This document shows, piece by piece, positions 1 to 9,644 of a stretch of 30,596 nucleotides of DNA. Every line of letters begins with the position of its first letter. Position 1 is the stretch's first letter. The stretch is from Entrophospora sp. SA101 (Eukaryota; Glomeromycota; Glomeromycetes; Entrophosporales; Entrophosporaceae): positions 9,585-40,180 of the forward strand of contig CAUDNR010002335.1 of the NCBI GenBank assembly GCA_958430865.1, written 5' to 3'. Below the pieces are notes generated by a model, which saw nothing but the letters and a program-made list of their open reading frames with translations, was not told the DNA's origin and made no database searches. A program made the position numbers and the translations under genes.

Positions 1-799
1 TTTTGATTGGAAATTTTTTCCCAAAATTCGTCGTCGTGGCGCAGTAAGTTGCGGGATTAGGTGTCCTGCACTGTATATATTAAAAACAAAGTGCTGCGCA
101 TTTAACTAATTGATGGGTGGTCGTGACACGGCAAATATTTGTTAAATTAAATGAATGAATTCTAAATTGTTTTTCTAGTGGTGATGCTAATACTAAATCA
201 ATAATGGATTAATTTCTTGCTGGTATTTTTAGTAGTAGGAGAGGATTTTTTAAAAAAAGGCTTAATTAATTTTCTTTAACAACATATTTTTGGAAAAGGC
301 TTGATTTTAATCAAGTGATTTCTTTTTCATTTTTTTTTTTACTTATAAATACAACCTCTGAATGTTTTAAAAAAAATTGGGAGAGTGATCATGATCAATG
401 ATCAAAAGATTTATATATACAACACAATCAATTTTGTGAAACGAAAATTTCCCTTTTCTTTCCAATCTTTTCTAAATTGTTACAAAGTATAGTATGTTGC
501 ACTGATTTGATTGAGTTGTATTCTTTCGTTAAATGGTTATAGATTAAAAATTCCATTTGCATTAAATGCAATAGTGTTAATCTTTAAATATAATTACTAG
601 CATCACTATAACTATTCCGCGTTAGAGAATCTAAATCAAACGGTGAAAATTTGAAACGACTTTGCAATTGATTTTTAAAAGACCTATCGTTGACGAAGCA
701 TTTTAATTTGATTGATTTTTGTATGTGAGGAAGTAAGTGGTCTAGCCAGATTTGCAAAATTAAAATATCTCTAGATTTATAATTATTGATATTGGTATT
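1..799. other. AT-rich non-coding stretch
   Basis: No convincing coding region on either strand. The sequence is dominated by A/T runs. The first 150 bases are somewhat richer in G+C but hold no tRNA fold or open frame that I could support. Confidence 0.5.
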
Positions 800-960
800 C
801 GAAATATTTATTATTACTATTACTATTACTATTACTATGTATTACTATCACTATTCGAAATATTTATGATTATTATTATTATTATTATTATTATTTGAAA
901 TATTCTGGTTAATTGAACCATTCAAAATATTTGAAATATTTATATGGTGCGAAATATTTG
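800..960. repeat. Trinucleotide arrays with clustered GAAATATT motifs
   Basis: Short arrays of TTACTA/TTA and ATT units are interleaved with at least five copies of a (C/T)GAAATATT motif, the first near 800 and the last near 951. A related GAAACATTCATGA version occurs near 1416. The cluster ends about 110 bases before the BED-finger remnant at 1072. Clustered short motifs near the ends of hAT elements are typical subterminal transposase-binding repeats, so this may be the left end of the same decayed element. That link is inference. Confidence 0.45.
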
Positions 961-1071
961 AATAACCATAAATAGGGAGAGCCTTTAGTAACGACACCTT
1001 GCAAATAACACGAATATATTATCTTTTTATACTACTATAAATTTTGTTTAATTTGAAATCTTTCTTGACGA

Positions 1072-1285
1072 ATGGAAACTAGCAACAGTACAATAATAAT
1101 CGATGATGGTGATGATAATTCTGCTGATACTCCTTCCGATTTACATATAGCTCCAACACCGGAAACCTCTAACATTTTATCAAATAAAAAAATAAAATCC
1201 AATAAATCGAGATAGCTTCATTTGGAGCTATCCTGATAATTATAGGTAAAGATGGGATTTGCGATAAAAAAATAATTTGAATTTG
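1072..1285 (+). pseudogene. Remnant of a BED-type zinc-finger (hAT-like) protein, N-terminal part
   Basis: An ATG at 1072 opens 47 codons of Ser/Asn/Asp-rich sequence beginning METSNSTIIIDDGD and closing with a basic IKSNKSR before TAG at 1213. Directly past the stop, other frames read SFIWSY and then GKDGICD, which match the start of a BED finger (S-x-x-W-x-Y-F, spacer, first Cys) broken by a stop and a frameshift. In hAT transposases this finger binds element ends. The second Cys and the His pair are not recognisable and no catalytic part follows. The acidic Ser/Thr-rich leader is common in hAT-type proteins of these fungi, but it is not diagnostic. I read it as a dead 5' fragment. Confidence 0.5.
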
Positions 1286-1290
1286 ACTAA

Positions 1291-1930
1291 TAATTGCATC
1301 TTTCATTATTACATGTTGGTATTCCTCAATAAATAAAATCAATTAATCAAATTTCGTCAATTAAATATTTATTATCTTCTACAGTGCATTTGGTTATCCA
1401 GTACATTATGGTTATTCGAAACATTCATGACTATTACTATTATTATTCATTCTTTTTGGATATTTGAATATTCAATAAACACCTAATGCGGACAGGGGAA
1501 TGGTACAAAATAGGATCCCGGATTATTATATATAATCACTCGTCAGGTAAAAATGAATTTTATTTATAATAACATGGAGAATTTTTTTGTTGTTGTTTTA
1601 TTTGGCACAACGTTTTCATTTTTATTTTAAAAATTTTGTTTTTTCTAAAAAGTTTATATTAAACCTATTATTTATTTAATAAATCCCATTTATATTCTCT
1701 AGTTTAAAACTCCTAAATCTTGACATTTCATTATATATGTTCAAGAATAAGATAATAAAAGAATTTAATTGAGATGGATCAGGTTGTAATATAGAAAAAT
1801 TGATATCAACTCGTAAGAATACACAGTTGATTTTTGTAAACGAAACACCTTCTAAATAATTTATTTCTTATTAGAAAGCAATAATGTTTTTATATTTTTA
1901 AGTGTTGGTGACGTTAGCCGTTTAAAATCC
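1291..1930. other. AT-rich non-coding stretch
   Basis: Nothing supportable. It contains ATT-type microsatellite near 1430-1450 and long T/A runs. No frame on either strand shows a family motif. Confidence 0.5.
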
Positions 1931-2325
1931 TTAGCCGGCTAACATAATTATGCTTAAATAATAAATTATAGATTGTGAATGTGACTGTATTGCTTTTTTT
2001 ACATTCTTTGATAAAGTTGTATGAACAACATTATCATCGTCTGAAAACTCCTCTACGTTATCATTAATTAATTCTTTTATTTTGTTTTGTGCAAAATTAA
2101 TCGAGCTAAAGAATCTTCTTTTTTCTTATCTTCATTCACAATATAATTTATTCCGATTGATTGAATATATTTGCATATTTTTGCCAACTTGCTGCAGTCT
2201 AATTTACTAAGACAATTAAAACAATTATGATGCTTATACACTGCCTGGAAGAAAGTACGCGAACCTCGTTTTTTATTAATTCCACAAACTTTTACATAAT
2301 AAATTTTTTTTTTTGAAAACATCAT
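1931..2325 (-). pseudogene. Unknown small protein, frameshifted
   Basis: From 2325 downward an 82-codon frame begins MMFSKKKIYYVKVCGINKK and holds four cysteines (KVCG, HNCFNCLSKLDC) followed by a Lys/Glu-rich stretch. It stops at 2077-2079. A different frame overlapping this end, from about 2090, stays open for about 50 more codons (starting KIKELINDNVEEF) down to a TAA at 1931-1933. The second part is acidic and Ser-rich, continuing the composition of the first, so one indel near 2085 probably broke a protein of about 130 residues. The cysteine spacing could suggest a metal-binding knot, but I recognise no family. It could also be a transposon passenger, since the Tc1 remnant lies close by. 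Confidence 0.35.
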
Positions 2326-2491
2326 ATAGCTTAGGTTCTAACGAATGTGTATGCAATATTTCATGATTCTGTTATTTATATTAATTTTTTAACCAAAAAA
2401 AAAAACGAACTTCAATTGATATAAAAAATATAAAAAATGATCAAAAATTTTCTAAAAACCAAAATTTTATCACCTAATAAAAAATTTAATA

Positions 2492-3491
2492 TTATGCCTC
2501 GATCCTCCTTGACATGCTTTCGGTCAGTCTATTATAAACTTCTTCAGGAATATTAGACCACTCCTCTTGCAAAGCAATATCTAATTCTTGAGAATTCTTG
2601 GGATGGATTTCACATTTTTTTAATCTTCTTTCTAATTCATCCCAAAGATGTTCTATTGGATTAAGGTCAGGAGATTGAGATGGCCAATTGATAAGATTTT
2701 TATATTATTATTATTTATCCAATATTGCACATTTTTTGCTGTGTGCACTGGTGCATTGTCATCCTGAAATTTGTATCCCTTGCAATTAAAATTTGTTTTT
2801 ATTAATGGCAGCAAATTTCTTTCTAGAATTTTAATGTAATCTTGATTGTTCATCTTCCCTTCTACTTTAACAAGAGGGCCCAATCCTTTTCCAGAAAAAC
2901 ACCCCCACACCATTATCCTGCCACCACCACGTTTGACAGAAGGCCTCATGTTCTCAATTTTGTAATGCTCTCCACTTTTTCGCCAAACACGAGTTGGACC
3001 ATCACTTCTAAAAATTTTGAAGCGAGATTCATCACTCCAATAACAGATTTCCATTGTATGATTGTCCAATTTCTTCTATCTAAACACCATTTTAACTGGT
3101 TTTCTCTTTGTTGATCTGTTAATAGAGATTTCACTGTGGCAACCCTGGACCAAGTTTATGCAAATTTTTGCAAATTGTTTTGACTGACACTTCAACACCA
3201 CTGACACCAACAAATTTTCTTTGAATCTCTTCTGCAGAACTGCGATTATTTTTTAATGCAATTTCTCTGAGAGTTTTTTTGTTCACTAACATTTAATGCA
3301 CAGGGATGTCCACTTCTTGGTGCACTTCTTAGGCTTTCAGCATTTTCATAACATTTAATGGTATTATAAACTGTAGTAACTTTTGGAAGCTTAAGTATCT
3401 TTACAATTTTATTAAGACTACTACCACCTAATCTAAGACCCAAAATTTTTCCACACTCAGCTTCAGTTAATTCATTTTCTTTTTGAGGCAT
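2492..3491 (-). pseudogene. Tc1/mariner-type transposase, frameshifted
   Basis: The 5' part starts at 3491 with MPQKENELTEAECGKIL and carries an N-terminal helix-turn-helix (LRLGGSSLNKIVKIL) and an Arg-Ser-Gly-His-Pro linker typical of Tc1 transposases. The DDE part follows in other frames: WSDESRF (first Asp), VWGCFSGKG, DDNAPVH (second Asp) and, after another frameshift near 2690, WPSQSPDLNPIEHLWDELER, which carries the final Glu. The C-terminus ends SMSRRIEA and a TAA at 2492-2494. Spacing of second Asp to Glu fits the DD34E class, but the frameshift prevents an exact count. At least three frame breaks and internal stops show it is inactive. Its length of about 1 kb is normal for the family. 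I found no matching terminal inverted repeats on either side. Confidence 0.88.
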
Positions 3492-3496
3492 CTAAC

Positions 3497-4475
3497 CTTG
3501 GTGTGGTCAAAGTTCAGGAAATTGTTGATGGACCTTTTACTGAATTCAATTTATTGAAAACCAAGAAAGCAGATATTTTGAAGAAATTAAAGCTTTATCT
3601 ATTTTAGTGTTAACACCACCTCCTTTGGACTACAAAATGCAAGAATACCTTTATAATAATATTCACCATTTGTGAAAGATGAATACAAAGATATTACTTG
3701 TCCAAAGCCAACTTACAGTAAAAATATATTATAAAGGCATGAATCAAAATAAAATTGACTCTCTCTATACTCTAATCAAACAAATGTCTCAAGAGAAGGG
3801 AAGAAAACTAAAAATTATTTGTGATTGAGATGAGTGTTTGCAGCCTTTAAATTCATATATAAATTATAAAATTTGTGGAAAGTATAAACTTCTTTCTATT
3901 TCTTTTGAAGATTTTTTAAAACTTTTTGGGAAAAAGTGCAAGGCGATTTCGGAAGTCATGGAATAACCAATTTAAACATAAACATAGAGGAGTTGGAAAA
4001 TTTTAAAAAAATTTGGTTGAGGAATTGCTTGTTTTTTCTTCTTTCTAAGAAGGTTTAAAAGATTATAACAAAACAAAACAAATTTTCACCCTGTGAAAGG
4101 AGATTTAAGAAAAATTGGAATCTTCAGAGAACTTCTGCTAAATTTTCACAAACTAGAATAAAAATTTATAAAATAACAAGGAATAACCTAATGAAAGAAG
4201 TTTTCCCCATCACTGAGATTGAATAAAAGAGAACTGTCAAGTTGATATTTTTATTGATGATAATCATGTGATTATTGAAAACAGTAAAAAATTTTGGTCC
4301 AGAGATTTATGTAATGCTTGATTATAAACATAGTTGGCTTATTCAAGCTCCCAATATCTACCACCTTAAAAATACTGTCTCAGATTTAAAAGATGAAGAT
4401 TTTTCCAAAGCTGGTGATAAATATAAAAACAATATTTCAAAGAGTAAAGGAAATTATGATGATAAATCTATTTGA
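3497..4475 (+). pseudogene. Degenerate ORF with HAD-like motifs
   Basis: Coding-like blocks follow each other on the plus strand with frame changes: one starting VVKVQEIVDGPFTEFNLLK, one LTPPPLDYKMQEYLYNN, one SPFVKDEYKDITCPK, then a long one from about 3728 that includes KLKIICD-stop-DECLQPLNSY. After a frameshift near 3932 come FWEKVQGDFGSHGITNLN and later CQVDIFIDDN and NFGPEIYVMLDYKHSWLIQ. IICDxDE resembles HAD motif I (hydrophobic run then DxD) and IFIDDN resembles motif IV; these superfamily enzymes are mainly phosphohydrolases. The residue between the motif I aspartates is an in-frame TGA. Several frame breaks make it dead. The coding similarity begins only a few bases from the transposase start at 3491, so the two may have been joined by insertion. 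The HAD call is tentative. Confidence 0.45.
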
Positions 4476-4680
4476 TGATGAATAGCAGGTATAACTTGTT
4501 TAGGTTTTATAATTTATAATTGTTATGATTTATGTTATTAGGAGGACTAAAAAGAAACAATAAATCAAACATTGTAACAATGGGATTATTTTCCTTCTAA
4601 AGATTTCCGCTTTCTTTTTCTAACATTTATTATTTTTCTTGGTAAATTTTATGGGTAATCATTTCTTTTCTTGGATAAGT

Positions 4681-4980
4681 TTCCAATGCCTGGGTATCTT
4701 TTATTTTGAAAATATAAGGGGCAATTTTTTTCCTTGTTCTTTCTTCAAAATGCTTCTAATGGTGCTATAATTCTTGGGTTCTATGGTAGACCTAATGTAA
4801 ATCAACTTCATATTAACTATTTTTATATAGAGGTAATTTTATATATCTCTTAATATTAAGAAAAAAACAAATATAACAAATGAGAGATTTTAATAATCAC
4901 ATTACTAATTTTGATCCCTGAAATCATTGGTAATACCAATGTTCACTTTGTCTGATTTTGTTGCAGAATGCCCCATATAT
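4681..4980 (-). repeat. Copy A of a repeat family carrying a conserved ORF
   Basis: Read on the minus strand this segment aligns over its whole length, with small gaps, to 30290-30596 on the plus strand. It runs from ATATGGGGCATTCTGCAAC to a conserved 24-codon block starting ATGAAG (MKLIYIRST, EPKNYSTIRS, ILKKE). In that block copy A and the right-edge copy differ at ten or so positions, nearly all synonymous (one Ile/Met change). A small deletion soon after, in the AAGGAAAAAAATTG run, breaks the frame in this copy, so it is probably dead. The function of the protein is unknown to me. Confidence 0.75.
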
Positions 4981-5480
4981 TACTTTTAGGAGTTTGTTGA
5001 AAAATCTGCAACATAATACCATTCAATTGTCAAGAAAAATACTCAAGTAAAATCTCCTAAGCTGAAAATGACTAGAGAAATGTTACATAATCCAATGAAA
5101 ATTCCTAGCTGTTGAAATATTTAGTTGCAGATTATATATAGTAATTGATTGCCTTATTATAATTAATAAAATGATACACATTAAAATATTTTAAACATAC
5201 CTTTGGTTAAAGACACTTACCATAAATGATTGAGCTAGTAACCACCATTGCTGCAAATAACAATTATGGAAGGTGTTTCTACTTTTGGTATTGTTTCATA
5301 AATATTAGAATCTTAATCTAGCAATTTATTTTCATCCTGTCAGGATGTTTCTCTGATGAGATGCTTAATTAAATACAAGATAAAATAATTTGTACATATT
5401 AAAATTTACATAAACTCTATTTTAGTGATCAATAATTTCTTTTCAAATTCATTTGAACCTTGAAATCCTTGTAATCCTTG
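4981..5480. other. Spacer between repeat copies
   Basis: No coding frame or family motif seen on either strand. It lies between two copies of the repeat core and may be diverged repeat sequence, but I could not align it convincingly. Confidence 0.4.
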
Positions 5481-5530
5481 TAATACAAATGTTCACTTTG
5501 TCTGGTTTTGTTGCAGCATGCCCATATATC
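5481..5530 (-). repeat. Core of the same repeat family (second copy)
   Basis: The segment TGTTCACTTTGTCTGG followed by TTTTGTTGCAGCATGCC repeats the core found in copies at 4941-4980, 5920-5948 and 30240-30335. On the minus strand it reads GHAATKPDKVNI, the same frame as copy A (GHSATKSDKVNIGIT). The flanking sequence on either side has diverged beyond what I can align by eye. Confidence 0.6.
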
Positions 5531-5700
5531 CACATTCATTCATGGATGGAAGATACCCTATTAATCCAAATAAGTATATTCCATCTCTTTTCCATTTAAG
5601 AGCATAGATATTTAACTCAAGTCTATATTAAAATTACATAATATAAAGTTATCAAATACTAGATAATAATATTTGTATATAAATAATTCTACCATGTAAA

Positions 5701-5963
5701 TTCCAACCATATAAAACCGCCTGAGTATCATTTATTTTAAAAAAATAAGTAATTTTTTCTCCCTGTTCTTTCTTCAAAATATTTCTAATGAGCTATAATT
5801 TTTGGATTTTTGGTTCCAAAGTAGATCTAATGTAAATTAGTTTCATATTATTTTTTTCTAAGCAAAAAAGCAAATATCATGCATGATCACAACACATTGG
5901 GTAATTCTTGGTAATACAATGTTCACTGGTTTTTGTTGCAGCATGCCACATATGAGACCATAT
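5701..5963 (-). repeat. Copy C of the repeat family
   Basis: On the minus strand this segment holds the core (5920-5948) and, toward 5701, the conserved ORF block beginning MKLIYIRSTLEPK. An extra few bases near 5815 break the frame before the RNILKKEQGEKI part. Bases 5884-5963 are identical over 80 of 80 positions to 30210-30289, where they form the 5' end of the truncated kinase frame. Elsewhere copies differ by roughly a fifth of positions, so this block is much younger than the family. Confidence 0.75.
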
Positions 5964-6245
5964 ATAGTTGAATGACCACCCCAATGCACCATTGGGAGTT
6001 GGAGATCAAAATTAAAGTATGTAAGGGATTTTTATACAGATTCTTTTTTGTCAAGTTGCAGGCTTTCATTTGATGCTATTTTTAATTTATCTTATTTTAA
6101 ACCATTTTTTGATAATCAAGCCCAATTTTTTAATATAAAATATAGGTTAGATCACTTTTCTATCAATGGATGTTTATTTGGTAATAACGGAGGAGGCAGA
6201 GTTCGAATCTTGTATATAAAATTATTTTTGTTGAGATCTGCATAA

Positions 6246-6679
6246 AATATTTCTTTTGTTTAACGAACGTTACTGCACGTCCCCATTATATAGTTGCATA
6301 ATGATTACATATTATTTAAAATCTGATAAATGAACGATATGCATATTTAGTATTAATATGTTTAAAAAAAATCTGATAAATATTTTTGTACAATCTGATA
6401 AAATATAAAATACAAAAAAAAAATGACATATATGTATGTGTGATTTTTTAATAATGTATAAATATGCATATTATTATATCATTATCAATGGACAAAGAAA
6501 TTAAAATTTATAATATCATTTATACTTGTAATATAACATATACATACATCATGTGTATATATATATGTATGTGTAATCTTCTCATATATATGTAAAATTC
6601 GGGTAAAAAAAACTATAAAATATTTTTTTTTTTCAAAAAAAAAAAAAACTCCCTAATTCATAAAATAATAAAAATAAAA
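6246..6679. other. AT-rich region upstream of the MFS gene
   Basis: No coding frame. It consists of TATA/ATAC-rich simple sequence, several ATCTGATAAA repeats near 6320-6400, and poly-T followed by poly-A at about 6625-6650. It must hold the promoter of the transporter gene that starts at 6680, but I see no specific element that I can name. Confidence 0.5.
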
Positions 6680-9113
6680 ATGACTTCACCAAAACATCCA
6701 CTTTTACCACCATCATCGAGATCAAATTCTCCTTTATCATCATCGTCACGAAGTCAATCACCATCATCTCTTACTACTGGATATCAAGCGGTGTTTGATA
6801 ATGATAATTCGTTACCAATAATAATCTCTAAAAATGATGATTATGATAGTGATGATGGAAATATCTACAATAACAGTAACAAAAAAAACCCCAATAATAA
6901 TAAATTCTTTAAAAGTAATAACAAAGGTGGTAAATATCAACCTATAGTCAACATAAATGATGAAGAGGAAAGGGGAGAAGGAGATGAGCAAATTCCAAAT
7001 GATAAAAAAGATATAGAATTATCACAAAATGGTGAAATGGGTGGTGGTGAAGTTACTGAACTGGAAAAACCTTGGAAATATAAGATGATGGCTTTATTAT
7101 GTGCTTTATCTTTAGCCGGTAATGTAACATTGACTTTTTGATAATAATAATTATGATAACGATGACGTTAGTTATAACAATAATATTAATTATTATTATT
7201 ATTATTATAAAAACAATGTTTTTTTCAAATCAGCTGGAAGTCATTATGCAGCTCACACATTAGGTGCTTTAAAATCCACTATTAAAAAGGTTTGACTAAT
7301 TATTATTATTATTATTATTAAAAGCATTCACTCGTATTTGCATAGATATGTGCGCTTGTAAGAAATTTCATTTTTAATTCATATATTATTATTATAGGAA
7401 CTGGGAATAACAAATTCAGAATATGGAATCATTCAATCATCAGTTTCACTAGTTAACACAATTTTACCATTTCTTGGTGGTGTGTTTATTGATACATTTG
7501 GTACATCACTAGGATCAATTCTAGCTACATCTTTAATAGCAGCCGGTAATATTTTAGTAGCCTTATCAACCCATTTAATTTCATTTCATGTGATGGTTTT
7601 GGGAAGAATCATGTATGGAATTGGAAGTGGTACAATTGTTACGATACAAACTGCTATTCTAAGTCACTGGTTCAAAGGAAAAGGGTTGGCCATTGCTGTT
7701 GGTGTTCAAATTGCTGCTGCTAGATTAGTAAGTTCTTTATTGTCGTGTGATGGAAAGAAAGAAAGAAAAGAAAAAAAACTAATAAATTTTTATTCATTTA
7801 TTTTTTTCCTGGGGAAATAAAAGTCAGCATTTTTAGCCAATTTAACAGTTATTCCAATCACCAGAGTTACTGGGTTTTATGGATATGCATTTTGGGTAAC
7901 AACAAGAATTTTTTTACATTAATTTTTTTAAAATTTTTGTAAATAAATAGTAATATATACGTTTTTTTTTTTAGTTTGCTTCTTTCCTTTGTTTGACTTC
8001 TTTTACAATTAATCTGATATATGTCACTGTAAACCGAATCATTCGCGACCAATTAAGTGCCAATGAAATAAGAAAACTTAAACAAAAACGAACATTCAAC
8101 TATCACAATTTACTATATTTTCCTACGCTATATTGGATTTTTGTTTTATTGGAATTTGGTTTAGGCAGTGCTTGGACTTCATTTTTACATATTCATACGT
8201 AAGTGATTATACAATACTGCTAGATACTTATATTATTAATTAATAAATGATATTTTAATAAAACATCTATTTACATGTGTGTGTGTGTGTGTTTTTAGTG
8301 AATTGGTGAAAAAAAGATGGAATAGCAGTGATGAAATTGCAGCATATAATTCAAGTGTGGCTCAATTTCTACCGATATTTGTTTCGCCTTTCCTTGGCTA
8401 TTTATTAGATAGATTTGGTAAAAGATCTATAGCATGTAAGTTTTTTTATCTCTTTTTATATAGATATATTTATGTTTAATTAATTTTAACGAATTATATT
8501 TATATATATATATAAAACAGTAATAGTATCAGCAGTATTTCTTAATTTATCAATGTACCTGCTTGGATTTACATCAGCAATATCGCCAATCATAGGAATG
8601 GTATTCTTTTCAATTTCATTATCGCTAGGTCCCGTCTCCCTCCTCTCCTCCATCCCGATCATTCTCCCACTGGATTATATAGGCACAGCATTGGGTATAG
8701 TAAAATCAACATCAAATATTGGTGCAACCATTTATGATATTTGTGTTGGTTTGTTACAAGATTTAAATAATGAAGATGGTAAGGATGGAGAAGGCGGTGA
8801 GAATGAATATGATTTAGTGATGCATTTGTATGTTTTTACAAGTTTTGTTACTATATTGGTTGCAGTGTTATTGTCAATTGTTTCTAAAAAATATTATGAT
8901 GGTGTTTTGGATATGAAAGATGACGAAAGAAAGGACTATTATGAAATGAAAAAAGCAAGTAATGGCAAGAATAGCAATAATGATGGTGGTAGTAGTACTA
9001 ATTATAGTAAAAAACCTCCAAAAAGAAACTATATTTTTATTGGACTTTTTGTTTCTGCAATGATATTAAGTTGGATATTGTTTTTTAAGTTTGTAATTTC
9101 AAAAAATTTATAA
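6680..9113 (+). CDS. Major facilitator superfamily transporter, MFSD1-like, seven exons
   Basis: Exons phased by hand: 6680-7118, 7234-7289, 7398-7727, 7824-7895, 7975-8198, 8299-8435 and 8521-9113, giving 616 codons plus TAA; all introns are GT-AG and about 79-115 bp. Residues 1-130 are a hydrophilic Ser/Asn/Asp-rich cytosolic tail with an early PLLPP. About twelve hydrophobic segments follow. MFS motif A-like loops occur in both halves (GGVFIDTFG near 193-201 and LLDRFGKR near 409-416), and GRIMYGIGSG lies near 234-243. An acidic Gly-rich loop and a basic linker precede a last membrane helix near the C-terminus. The arrangement resembles MFSD1-type carriers, which in animals are lysosomal; a vacuolar location here is inference, and the substrate is unknown. 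It faces the kinase gene tail to tail and no damage is seen. Superfamily is certain, subfamily moderate. Confidence 0.9.
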
Positions 9114-9644
9114 TTTTTATTTATTATTTTTATTTATTATTTTTATTTATTATTTATTATTTTTTTCCTAATAATTAACATATTTATTGCATGTATTTAT
9201 ATATATATATTGAAATAACAATAAAAAATATTTTTAATTAAAATTAAAATCAATAATTAATTCTAAAAAAATCAATCGTTTTTCTGTCTCTCTCTCTTGA
9301 TCACACATAATCAATTCATCTACCCGCCCATCTCTAATTATTATTATTATTATTAAATTTTTGTAAATTGTAAATGTTTATATATATTTGTTATTAATAA
9401 AAGGAAAATAATAAGGATGAAAGAATAATATGTTATTTATTAATAATTGTGATATGATTTGGTTGTTTATTATATTAAAATATGTGTATATGTATGAATG
9501 AATAAATTGAATGAATGAATGAATAAATGAATGAATTGGATTTTTCTCTTCAGGTTTCTTTTTGAGGTTCTAGTAATAGAAAAAATTTAAAAATTAAAAT
9601 CATCACCACCACAACTACCATAATTATATTTAATTAATCAATCG
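9114..9644. other. Intergenic region between convergent genes
   Basis: Starts with about three copies of a 14-bp TTTTTATTTATTAT unit right after the MFS stop (9114-9160), then AT-rich sequence, an ATT array near 9338-9355 and GAATGAAT repeats near 9495-9535. It should contain the 3' ends of both convergent transcripts; AATAAA-like hexamers are too common here to pick one. Confidence 0.5.

Noticed and set aside
6048..6245. 65-codon frame and a GAGTTCGAATCTTG segment that resembles a tRNA B box
   Set aside because: No A box at the right distance and no cloverleaf can be folded; the frame is probably chance. A tRNA-derived SINE remnant cannot be excluded.
7867..8052. Minus-strand 61-codon frame
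   Set aside because: Overlaps intron 4 and exon 5 of the transporter on the other strand; Lys-rich chance translation.
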